This document shows positions 8,985 through 15,978 of a stretch of DNA of 64,000 bases, piece by piece (position 1 is the first letter of the stretch; every line of letters begins with the position of its first letter). Under the pieces are notes generated by a model, which had not been told where the DNA came from, searched no databases, and saw only the letters and a list, made by a program, of their open reading frames with translations. A program made the position numbers and the translations under genes. This stretch comes from Flavobacterium ichthyis (GTDB lineage Bacteria; Bacteroidota; Bacteroidia; Flavobacteriales; Flavobacteriaceae), in contig NZ_JAABLM010000005.1 in the NCBI RefSeq assembly GCF_009915155.1, forward strand, positions 62,001-126,000. Reading direction: 5' to 3'.

Positions 8985-10079
8985 ATGATTCTTGAACAGG
9001 ATTTTATTCCGGACAATTATGCAAATTGGGTTGAAAAAGGTTCGGTAAAATGGAGCGCTCCAAGTAACATTGCGTTAGTGAAATATTGGGGAAAAAAATC
9101 CAACCAGATTCCCGCAAATCCGTCGATTAGTTTTACGCTAAACCATTGCAAAACGATTACCTCTTTAGATTTTTACAAGAAAGAGCCGTCGGAACATTTT
9201 TCGTTTGATTTATTTTTTGAAGGAAAACCAAAAGAAGATTTCAAACCGAAAATTCAGAAGTTTTTTGAAAGAATCGAGAAATATTTGCCTTTTTTAAAAG
9301 AATATCATTTTACCATCAATACCGAAAATACCTTTCCGCATAGTTCTGGAATTGCATCCTCGGCTTCGGGAATGTCTGCTTTGGCGATGAATTTGATGAG
9401 TTTGGAGAAAATGCTTTCCCGAAGTGGCGGGACTGAAATGTCCGATGAATATTTTTTCCAAAAAGCGTCATTTTTAGCGCGATTAGGTTCTGGAAGTGCT
9501 TGCCGAAGTGTGAAAGGAAATGTAGTAATTTGGGGCGAAAATGCTTCATTTGAAAATGCTTCGGATTTATTTGGAGTGGAATTTCCTGAAACTATTCACG
9601 AGAATTTCAATAATTATCAAGACACGATTTTGCTTGTTGACAAAGGCGAAAAACAAGTTTCGAGCACCGTTGGTCACGATCTGATGCACGACCATCCGTT
9701 TGCAAATCGCCGTTTTGCGCAAGCGCACGAAAATTTGTCAAAAATAAAAACAATACTTCAATCCGGAAATTTATCAGAATTTATTGCTATTGTAGAAAGC
9801 GAAGCTTTGACTTTGCATGCGATGATGATGACTTCGATGCCGTATTTTATTTTGATGAAACCCAACACTTTGGAAATTATCAACAAGATTTGGAAATTTA
9901 GAAATAAAACCGAAATTCCGGTTTGTTTTACCCTTGATGCTGGTGCGAATGTTCACGTTTTATATCCCGAAAACGTTCGCGAAAAAGTTTTGGAATTTAT
10001 TAAGGCTGAATTAGTTGGCTATTGCCAAAACTCGCAATATATTTGTGACGAAATTGGTTTTGGTGCCAAGCAATTATAA
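8985..10079 (+). CDS. mvaD: Diphosphomevalonate decarboxylase
   Basis: 364 residues with the GHMP-kinase fold. WSAPSNIALVKYWGKK (about 24-39) is the decarboxylase signature that positions the diphosphate and catalytic residues; HSSGIASSASGMSALAMN is the ATP-binding glycine/serine loop; LDAGANVHVLYP near the C-terminus completes the site. It converts mevalonate diphosphate to isopentenyl diphosphate, the last step of the mevalonate pathway. A mevalonate kinase lies 550 bases downstream and a prenyltransferase follows, forming an isoprenoid cluster interrupted by a toxin-antitoxin remnant. Confidence 0.95.
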   Translation: MILEQDFIPDNYANWVEKGSVKWSAPSNIALVKYWGKKSNQIPANPSISFTLNHCKTITSLDFYKKEPSEHFSFDLFFEGKPKEDFKPKIQKFFERIEKYLPFLKEYHFTINTENTFPHSSGIASSASGMSALAMNLMSLEKMLSRSGGTEMSDEYFFQKASFLARLGSGSACRSVKGNVVIWGENASFENASDLFGVEFPETIHENFNNYQDTILLVDKGEKQVSSTVGHDLMHDHPFANRRFAQAHENLSKIKTILQSGNLSEFIAIVESEALTLHAMMMTSMPYFILMKPNTLEIINKIWKFRNKTEIPVCFTLDAGANVHVLYPENVREKVLEFIKAELVGYCQNSQYICDEIGFGAKQL

Positions 10080-10108
10080 TTTTTGTATCTTTAATAAAAA
10101 TTTGGATT

Positions 10109-10330
10109 ATGGATATTCAGTTGGAAAAATTAGAGCTCATCAAAAAGCTTGCAGACACTAATGATTTTGCTGTGATTGAATCCATCAAAAAGATTTTTCA
10201 AAAAGAAAAAAAAGATTGGTGGGACGAATTGAGTGATGCGCAAAAAGCGGAGATTGAGGAAGGAGAACGCGATATTGAGAATGGAGATTATGTTAAATTT
10301 CACTCATTTATGGAACAATTTCTCAAATGA
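10109..10330 (+). CDS. Small antitoxin-like protein of a RelE/ParE module
   Basis: 73 residues, no membrane segment, highly charged. IIKLADTNDFAVIESIKKIF-type N-terminal helices followed by WWDELSDAQKAEIEEGERDIENGDY match the look of Bacteroidota antitoxins of RelE/ParE modules. The stop codon overlaps the ATG of a broken toxin gene (10327), the usual arrangement for such modules. The frame itself is intact. It may now be an orphan antitoxin. Confidence 0.7.
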   Translation: MDIQLEKLELIKKLADTNDFAVIESIKKIFQKEKKDWWDELSDAQKAEIEEGERDIENGDYVKFHSFMEQFLK

Positions 10331-10627
10331 CCCGTCAAATAATAATTTCAAAAAAGGCTCAAAAAAATCTTACAGAAATATCATTTTATATCGAGACTAA
10401 ATTTTCTGTAAATGCGAGAGTTGATTTTATGAAAAAATTTCGTGATTCAGTCGTTGTTGCTTCAATAAATGCAGAAATATGCCTTTAGCACTAGAGGGCA
10501 AAAAAATTCATAAGTGTGTTGTATCAAAGAAAGCAACTTTTCTTTATAAATTCAATCCAACTAGAAATTATTTCAATATTCGACACCAGACAAAACCCAA
10601 ACAAAATTAAGAAAGACATCAAATAAA
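10327..10627 (+). pseudogene. RelE/ParE-type toxin, broken by two frameshifts
   Basis: The ATG at 10327 overlaps the antitoxin stop. The first frame gives a toxin-like N-terminus (SKKAQKNLTEISFYIETKF) but stops at 10486. Toxin sequence continues in the next frame from about 10479 (PLALEGKKIHKCVVSKKATF, then LYKFN) and shifts again near 10562 to give EIISIFDTRQNPNKIKKDIK, ending with the stop at 10625-10627. Read together the three pieces make one full-length toxin of about 100 residues. The toxin is therefore most likely inactive. Two separate indels argue against a single sequencing error. Confidence 0.8.
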
Positions 10628-10628
10628 T

Positions 10629-11567
10629 ATGAAAGGACCGTTATTTTACTCCAAAATATTACTCTTCGGAGAACACGCCATTAACAGAGGTTCTCGAGGT
10701 TTGGCCATTCCTTACAATTTTTTCAATGGCGGATTAAAAGTCGAAGATATTCTTTCTGACGAAGCCAAAAAATCCAACGAAAGTTTGAAACATTTTGTGG
10801 ATTATTTGGACCAAATGCAACAAGAAAATCCGGATTTGGTGAGGTTTGACATTGCTACTTTAAAACAAAATATTGATGCCGGAATGTATTTTGATTCCAG
10901 CATTCCGCAAGGTTACGGAATTGGAAGTAGTGGCGCTTTGGTAGCTGCTATTTATGATCAATATGCCGAAAATAAAATCACGGTTTTAGAAAATTTAACC
11001 CGAGAAAAATTGCTGAAACTGAAGCAGATTTTCTCTAAGATGGAATCCTTTTTCCACGGAACAAGTTCAGGTTTAGACCCGTTAAACAGCTATTTGAGCA
11101 TCCCCATTTTAATCAATTCTCACGATAATATTGAAGCTACCGGAATCCCTACACAAACTTTAGACGGAAAAGGAGCTGTATTTTTATTAGATTCGGGGAA
11201 AGTGAAAGAAACCGCTCCAATGGTGCAACTTTTCATGGAAAGCCTGAAAGACAAAGGTTTCCGTACAATGGTAAAAAATCAATTTGTGAAATATACAGAC
11301 GCCAGCATCGACAACTTTTTGCATGGCGACATCAAAGGCTTACTTTCGAACACCAAAAAATTGTCTAAAGTGGTTTTAAATAATTTCAAGCCAATGATTC
11401 CCGAGCAATTTCACGGTATTTGGCAAAAAGGAATCGACTCTAATGACTATTATTTGAAACTTTGTGGCTCTGGTGGTGGCGGTTATATTTTAGGATTTAC
11501 TCGCGATTTGCAAAAAGCCAAAGAAGCTTTGAAAGATTATAAGTTGGAAGTCGTATATCAATTTTAG
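10629..11567 (+). CDS. Mevalonate kinase (GHMP kinase)
   Basis: 312 residues. KILLFGEHAINRGSRGLAIP at the N-terminus matches the substrate/ATP loop of mevalonate kinases (GEH with Gly-rich follow-up); PQGYGIGSSGALVAAIYD is the GHMP ATP-binding motif; KLCGSGGGGYILGF near the C-terminus is motif 3. It phosphorylates mevalonate to 5-phosphomevalonate. The family call is firm; mevalonate rather than phosphomevalonate as substrate is supported by the GEHAI motif and by mvaD nearby. No promoter box is evident directly upstream; expression may come from the mvaD promoter through the toxin remnant. Confidence 0.88.
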   Translation: MKGPLFYSKILLFGEHAINRGSRGLAIPYNFFNGGLKVEDILSDEAKKSNESLKHFVDYLDQMQQENPDLVRFDIATLKQNIDAGMYFDSSIPQGYGIGSSGALVAAIYDQYAENKITVLENLTREKLLKLKQIFSKMESFFHGTSSGLDPLNSYLSIPILINSHDNIEATGIPTQTLDGKGAVFLLDSGKVKETAPMVQLFMESLKDKGFRTMVKNQFVKYTDASIDNFLHGDIKGLLSNTKKLSKVVLNNFKPMIPEQFHGIWQKGIDSNDYYLKLCGSGGGGYILGFTRDLQKAKEALKDYKLEVVYQF

Positions 11568-11663
11568 ATGAAAGTCTTTAAGTCGGAATTCACAAAGTAA
11601 AAAGAGTTACGTTTCAACTTCAACGGCAAATTCTTATTACCTAAAACCTTTTACCCCAAAAAA

Positions 11664-12617
11664 ATGCTAAGCAGAAAAAACAAACTTCTCGTAATGAAAA
11701 TTATCAGTTTGTTTTCTGTGGTAAGAGGCTACAATATTCCCATTATTGTTTTGGCGCAATACCTTTCGGCGGTATTTATTTTAACGCCCGAAAATGCTCG
11801 TGCTTTAGATGTGATTCTCGATTTAAACTTGTTTATTCTGGTTTTGGTTTCGAGTTTTTGCATTGCTTCGGGATATATTATCAATAATTTTTACGATGCT
11901 CAAAAAGACCTCATCAACCGCCCCAATAAATCAATGTTGGACAGATTGGTAAGTCAAAAAACCAAACTTTACGTTTATTTTTCACTGAATTTTCTCGCTG
12001 TTTTCCTGGCATATTTTGTATCGTGGCGTGTGAGCGTTTTTTATTCGGTGTATATTTTTTTGATTTGGTTTTATTCGCATAAATTAAAAAAATATCCGAT
12101 TATTGGAAATTTGACCGCAGCTTTGTTGGCTATTTTTCCGTTTTTCGGAATCCTGCTGTATTTTTTTAAAGGACAATATGAAGAATACGATTGGCAGAAA
12201 TTAGGCATTATTTTTAGTCACGCCGGATTTTTATTTTTAATTATTTTAATACGTGAAATGATTAAAGATCTTGAAAACATGAAGGGCGATTTTGTAACCG
12301 ATTACAAAACCGTTCCGGTGGTTTATGGCGAAAAAACTTCGAAAATTGCCATTACGGTTTTGAGCATTTTGACCATTTTTCCGGTTTATTTATTGGTAGA
12401 TATTTACGAAGTAGGTTATATGGTGATTTATTTTTATGCGTGTTTGATTGCCTTAATTTTTGTGTCGATAAAACTATGGATATCAGTTGCAAAACCCGAT
12501 TTTTTATTGTTGCATAATGTATTGAAAATGCTGATTGTAGCAGGTGTTTTTTGTATCATTTTGATTGATCCAGCGGTTTTATGGCATGGGAAAAAAGTGC
12601 TGTTGGCACATTTGTAA
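11664..12617 (+). CDS. UbiA-family prenyltransferase
   Basis: 317 residues, eight or nine hydrophobic helices. NNFYDAQKDLINRPNKS (about 74-90) is the first Asp-rich prenyl-diphosphate site and DLENMKGDFVTDYKTVPVVYG (from about residue 200) the second. UbiA enzymes join a prenyl chain to an acceptor in the cytoplasmic membrane. Bacteroidota relatives next to mevalonate genes are often labelled geranylgeranylglycerol-phosphate geranylgeranyltransferase by similarity to archaeal enzymes; the actual acceptor is not evident here. An alternative ATG lies at 11694. Confidence 0.85.
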   Translation: MLSRKNKLLVMKIISLFSVVRGYNIPIIVLAQYLSAVFILTPENARALDVILDLNLFILVLVSSFCIASGYIINNFYDAQKDLINRPNKSMLDRLVSQKTKLYVYFSLNFLAVFLAYFVSWRVSVFYSVYIFLIWFYSHKLKKYPIIGNLTAALLAIFPFFGILLYFFKGQYEEYDWQKLGIIFSHAGFLFLIILIREMIKDLENMKGDFVTDYKTVPVVYGEKTSKIAITVLSILTIFPVYLLVDIYEVGYMVIYFYACLIALIFVSIKLWISVAKPDFLLLHNVLKMLIVAGVFCIILIDPAVLWHGKKVLLAHL

Positions 12618-12651
12618 AAAAGTTTCTAGATACAAAACAAATTTTCTCAAA

Positions 12652-12779
12652 TAGCCCCGATTGAAGCGGAAATTCTTTTTATCGATTGCCTCGGATTTTA
12701 ATCTGGGGGCAATTGATAAAAAGATTGAAGCGTAAAGCGGGAACATGGATTTGGAATTTGCCTAAGCCATTCGCTCCTA
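12652..12779 (+). repeat. Composite hairpin element, copy C
   Basis: Order: tagccccgattgaagcgg left arm, central hairpin, gattgaagcgtaaagcggga right arm, gcctaa, then cgctcc next to poly-A. Central stem 12675-12690 with 12708-12723: 16 base pairs, one of them a G-U wobble. Copy D and the solo hairpin at 58984 carry relatives of this hairpin. The element ends before the promoter of the pseudouridine synthase gene. Confidence 0.8.
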
Positions 12780-12813
12780 AAAAATTATCTGAAAATATGA
12801 AATTTCAAATGTG

Positions 12814-12821
12814 TATCTTTG
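12814..12821 (+). promoter_or_regulatory. -7 promoter box TATCTTTG
   Basis: Exact TAnnTTTG. The longest frame of the next gene would start at the TTG inside this box, which is impossible for the resulting transcript; the ATG at 12837 is the start. Confidence 0.72.
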
Positions 12822-12836
12822 CACAAATTTAGCGTG

Positions 12837-13703
12837 ATGAACAAGAATGACGGAGGAAAAAAAGGTTCCTCAAACCGTAGCGGCGGGAAAAATTTTGACA
12901 AATCGAAACCGCCAATGGCGAAGCGTTCGCAAAAATCTAAAGCGAAAAACGAGGCTGAAAATACTCCTAAAAAACAGGCGGTAAAAAAAGATCAAGACGA
13001 GATTCGTTTGAATAAATACATAGCAAATTCGGGCGTTTGCTCACGAAGAGATGCGGATATTTACATTCAATCGGGGAATGTCAAAGTGAACGGAATTCCG
13101 GTAACGGAGTTGGGTTACAAGGTGAAATTGGGCGATGAGGTGAACTTTGACGGGGCGATTTTGAGTCCGGAAAAGAAGGAATATATTTTGCTGAATAAGC
13201 CTAAAAATTTTACAACTGCTATGGACGAAGGTTTTGAACACCGTAACGTTTATGAGCTGGTGCGAAACGCGACAAATGCGAAAATTAAACCGGTTGGCCG
13301 GATGGACAAAAACACAACTGGCTTACTTTTGTTTACGAATGACAACGACATGATTCGGAAATTTTCGGCGGGCACGCAACGTTCTACGAAGATTTATCAG
13401 GTGTCTTTGGATAAAAATCTGAAATACGAAGATTTAGAAAAAATTTCAAAAGGCGTGAAAATGGAAGATCATTTTTTACGTGTTGAAGAAATTTCTTACA
13501 TAGATGACCAACCGAAAACGGAAATTGGATTGTCTTTGAAGACAGCAAATGTAAAGGTAGTTCGCAATATTTTTGAGAACTTTGGTTATGATGTTTTACG
13601 TATTGACCGCGTGTCTTTTGCTGGATTAACGAAGAAAAATTTGCCTCGTGGAAATTGGCGTTTTTTAACGGATCAAGAGGTTATTAACCTTAAAAATATT
13701 TAG
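12837..13703 (+). CDS. RsuA/RluB-family rRNA pseudouridine synthase
   Basis: 288 residues. A basic, low-complexity N-terminal tail of about 50 residues (GGKKGSSNRSGGKNFDKSK and similar) precedes an S4 RNA-binding domain (RLNKYIANSGVCSRRDADIYI). The catalytic domain shows PVGRMDKNTTGLLLFTND with the catalytic Asp, and ends with FAGLTKKNLPRGNWRFLT. The family turns a specific uridine in 16S or 23S rRNA into pseudouridine; RluB-like is more probable from the C-terminal motif. Start chosen from the promoter position. Confidence 0.9.
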   Translation: MNKNDGGKKGSSNRSGGKNFDKSKPPMAKRSQKSKAKNEAENTPKKQAVKKDQDEIRLNKYIANSGVCSRRDADIYIQSGNVKVNGIPVTELGYKVKLGDEVNFDGAILSPEKKEYILLNKPKNFTTAMDEGFEHRNVYELVRNATNAKIKPVGRMDKNTTGLLLFTNDNDMIRKFSAGTQRSTKIYQVSLDKNLKYEDLEKISKGVKMEDHFLRVEEISYIDDQPKTEIGLSLKTANVKVVRNIFENFGYDVLRIDRVSFAGLTKKNLPRGNWRFLTDQEVINLKNI

Positions 13704-13754
13704 TTTTTTAGGAACAAAATATAAAAAAAACAGTGAACCGTAGGGTAACAAAAT

Positions 13755-13762
13755 TAAATTTG
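13755..13762 (+). promoter_or_regulatory. -7 promoter box TAAATTTG
   Basis: Exact TAnnTTTG, 35 bases before the NTF2-like gene. Confidence 0.6.
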
Positions 13763-13797
13763 TACTCTGCGGTTTTATTTAATATTAAAAAAACAAA

Positions 13798-14160
13798 ATG
13801 ACATCAGATGCTTTACGAGCTGTGGCTTTTCGCTGGTTTGACGCTTTTAACAATCATAATCTTGAGCAACTTTTATCATTATATGATGAAGATGCGAAAC
13901 ATTACAGTCCGAAATTAAAAATTCGGCATCCGGAAACTAATGGTTTAGTTGAAGGCAAAAATGCGTTGCGCAATTGGTGGCAAGATGCTTTTGAAAGATT
14001 ACCATCATTACATTACAAAGTAACTTCATTAACCGCCAATGGCGACAGGGTTTTTATGGAATATGTGAGAATGGTGGAGGGCGAAGATGAAATGCTTGTG
14101 GCTGAAGTTTTGGAAATAAAAGATGGAAAAATTATTGCATCGCGGGTTTATCATGGTTAA
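13798..14160 (+). CDS. NTF2/SnoaL-like small protein
   Basis: 120 residues with the cone-shaped NTF2-like pattern: FRWFDAFNNHNLEQLLSLYDEDAKHYSP at the N-terminus, then GKNALRNWWQDAFERLPSLHYKV, and beta strands ending EVLEIKDGKIIASRVYHG. The fold serves as a ligand pocket in many unrelated enzymes (SnoaL cyclases, steroid isomerases) and binding proteins. It has its own promoter box and no partner gene that would suggest a substrate. Confidence 0.75.
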   Translation: MTSDALRAVAFRWFDAFNNHNLEQLLSLYDEDAKHYSPKLKIRHPETNGLVEGKNALRNWWQDAFERLPSLHYKVTSLTANGDRVFMEYVRMVEGEDEMLVAEVLEIKDGKIIASRVYHG

Positions 14161-14201
14161 CTGCTATCCTAAAATTCATTTAAAAATTACCCTAAAATCA
14201 C

Positions 14202-14209
14202 TATATTTG
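14202..14209 (+). promoter_or_regulatory. -7 promoter box TATATTTG for the Lrp/AsnC regulator
   Basis: Exact TAnnTTTG, 17 bases before the ATG; the surrounding ttaaaatttta is AT-rich and could hold an autoregulatory site. Confidence 0.65.
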
Positions 14210-14226
14210 GTTTAAAATTTTAGGCA

Positions 14227-14697
14227 ATGAAATTAAACAGCTTACAAATTGAAATTGACGGAATCGATAAAGAAATTTTGAGAGAACTAATGGCTGATGC
14301 CCGAAAACCAATTTTACAAATTGCCAACAAAGTTGGAATTTCGGGGGCAGCAATTCATCAACGGTTGCGAAAGCTTGAACAATCTGGTGTGATTTCAGGA
14401 TCAAAATTTGTAGTAGACCCGAAGGTTTTGGGTTACAAAACTATGGCGTTTGTAGGAATTTATTTGGACAAAGCTGCCAAAAACTTAGAAGCGGTTCGCG
14501 ACCTAAAAAAAATTCCTGAAGTGCTGGAATGTCATTACACCACAGGAAACTGGTCTATTTTGATAAAAATAATTTGCCGTGACAACGAACACCTCATGCA
14601 GTTGCTCAATACTAAAATCCAAACGATTGAAGGTGTTTCCCGAACGGAAACTTTTATTTCGCTGGATACTCAAATTGAAAGGCAAATCCAGTTATGA
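14227..14697 (+). CDS. Lrp/AsnC-family transcription regulator
   Basis: 156 residues. N-terminal helix-turn-helix: IDKEILRELMADARKPILQIANKVGISGAAIHQRLRKLEQSGVI in the AsnC pattern; the C-terminal RAM domain for amino-acid binding and oligomer formation starts near YKTMAFVGIYL, with ECHYTTGNWSILIKI and a VSRTETFISL end. Such proteins sense amino acids and control their metabolism. No obvious target lies nearby; Lrp family members often regulate themselves. Confidence 0.92.
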   Translation: MKLNSLQIEIDGIDKEILRELMADARKPILQIANKVGISGAAIHQRLRKLEQSGVISGSKFVVDPKVLGYKTMAFVGIYLDKAAKNLEAVRDLKKIPEVLECHYTTGNWSILIKIICRDNEHLMQLLNTKIQTIEGVSRTETFISLDTQIERQIQL

Positions 14698-14787
14698 GTT
14701 GGAAGTTTGGAGTTTAAAATTAGGAGTTCATTGATTTGGAATTTGGAGATTGCAACATTGGGATTTCTTTTCTGACCATTGCTTCAA

Positions 14788-14910
14788 AATGCCCTCACCT
14801 GTCTGTTAGCCCCGATGGAAATGGAAATCCTTTTCTTTTTTTTCTTAAAAAAGAAAAGATTGAAATGTACAGCGGGAACTTCGTTTAAAAAATGCAGGAA
14901 CGATTGGCTC
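14788..14910 (+). repeat. Composite hairpin element, copy B
   Basis: Contains tagccccgatgg, ggaaatcc, a 12-bp hairpin stem (14830-14841 with 14847-14858; cttttctttttt), gattgaaatgtacagcggga, and an attggctcc end next to poly-A. The hairpin is nearly the one in copy A, which lies in the opposite orientation. It sits in the convergent spacer between the Lrp and zinc-protease genes, which is otherwise filled by degenerate 'ttggagt' repeats (14700-14760). Confidence 0.75.
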
Positions 14911-14920
14911 CAAAAAAATA

Positions 14921-14957
14921 AAAAAAACCTACAAAATTTTGAAAATCTTGTAGGTTT
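14921..14957 (-). terminator. Terminator hairpin of the zinc-protease gene
   Basis: Stem aaacctacaa (14925-14934) and ttgtaggttt (14948-14957). On the minus strand it is followed by a run of T (plus-strand A at 14921-14927). It lies 26 bases past the stop of the protease gene. Confidence 0.8.
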
Positions 14958-14982
14958 ATAGGTTGTAAATTACAGTTAAAAA

Positions 14983-15681
14983 TTAATCCCTTCTACCGCC
15001 GAAAACCTGCAAAGCCCAATAAAGAAGTGAAGCGATGGCTCCGATTGCGGCAACAAGGTAGGTTCTTGCGGCCCATTTTAGGGAATCTTCGGCACCAGCA
15101 TATTCTTGCTGGCTTACCATATTTTTATTTTTTAGCCAAGCCAAAGCGCGGTTGGACGCGTCGTATTCCACAGGAAGCGTGATGACACTGAAAAGCGTGG
15201 CGATGGTCATTAAAACAAGTCCGGCGATTGCAACGTAAAATCCAGCTCCAAATCCGGCTGCAGCTCCTAAAACCAAACCAATAATAATTAACCATTGAGA
15301 AATTGGCGCGGCTACATTTACCATCGGAACCATTTTAGATCGCATCGTTAACCAACTGTAAGCTTGTGCGTGCTGAACGGCATGGCCTACTTCGTGAGCG
15401 GCAACGGCTGCTGCAGCGGCATTTCTTTGGTTGTAAACGGCTTCGCTTAAATTTACGGTTTTGTCGGTGGGATTGTAATGATCCGTTAATCGACCGGAAG
15501 TGGAAATCACGCGAACGTCTGAAATTCCGTGGTCTGCTAACATTTTTTCGGCGATTTCGGCACCACTCATACCGTTGCGGAGATGGACTTTTGAATAATG
15601 TTCAAATTTGCTCTGAAGTTTGGCGCTAACAGCCCAACTTACTAAGGCGATAACTCCGATGAGAATATAATAACCTATCAT
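14983..15681 (-). CDS. YugP-type zinc metallopeptidase
   Basis: 232 residues, membrane-bound: one N-terminal helix (YYILIGVIALVSWAVS), two helices around residues 135-175 and one near the C-terminus. The zinc motif AAHEVGHAVQHAQAYSW (about 95-111) is HExxH with a following histidine, as in the Zn-dependent YugP family (PF04298). The site probably faces the cytoplasm or membrane. Substrates of the family are unknown. Confidence 0.9.
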   Translation of the reverse strand: MIGYYILIGVIALVSWAVSAKLQSKFEHYSKVHLRNGMSGAEIAEKMLADHGISDVRVISTSGRLTDHYNPTDKTVNLSEAVYNQRNAAAAAVAAHEVGHAVQHAQAYSWLTMRSKMVPMVNVAAPISQWLIIIGLVLGAAAGFGAGFYVAIAGLVLMTIATLFSVITLPVEYDASNRALAWLKNKNMVSQQEYAGAEDSLKWAARTYLVAAIGAIASLLYWALQVFGGRRD

Positions 15682-15742
15682 TTTTTTTTAATTTAAAGAT
15701 TTGATGATTGAAAAATATAAAATTCTTTGTTTTTGTAAAAGC

Positions 15743-15775
15743 AAAAACCTCGCCAATTTAGCAAGGTTTTTTTTT
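15743..15775 (-). terminator. Hairpin terminator downstream of leuS
   Basis: Arms aaaaacctcgc (15743-15753) and gcaaggttttt (15761-15771) with one mismatch; A-rich on one side and nine T on the other, so it can act in both directions. Confidence 0.65.
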
Positions 15776-15862
15776 GTGTGAAGATATGTCAGTGTTAATT
15801 TTGCCTTAAATTTTACGTAGCGTTTTTTACTATGAATTCTCGAATTATTTTTTTGTTTTTTT

Positions 15863-15971
15863 CGCCACAGATTATGGGATTTTTGATTTTTCTAATCTGT
15901 GAGAATCATGTAAATCTGTGGCGGTAACTTTTACCACGAATTCACAATTATTTATATTCGTGAATTCGTGG
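15863..15971. repeat. Two nested-style inverted repeats downstream of leuS
   Basis: First: cgccacagatt (15863-15873) with aatctgtggcg (15913-15923), perfect 11-bp arms, with a further aatctgtgag inside. Second: ccacgaattcac (15934-15945) with gtgaattcgtgg (15960-15971), perfect 12-bp arms and a 14-base loop. Together with the terminator they fill the spacer between leuS and the zinc-protease gene. Confidence 0.8.
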
Positions 15972-15978
15972 CAGAAAA

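Noticed and set aside
12819..12836. TTG start for the pseudouridine synthase
   Set aside because: The TTG lies in the -7 promoter box, upstream of any transcript start it could produce.
14779..14961. A 60-residue frame over copy B
   Set aside because: Composed of the poly-A/T hairpin and repeat arms; not a protein.
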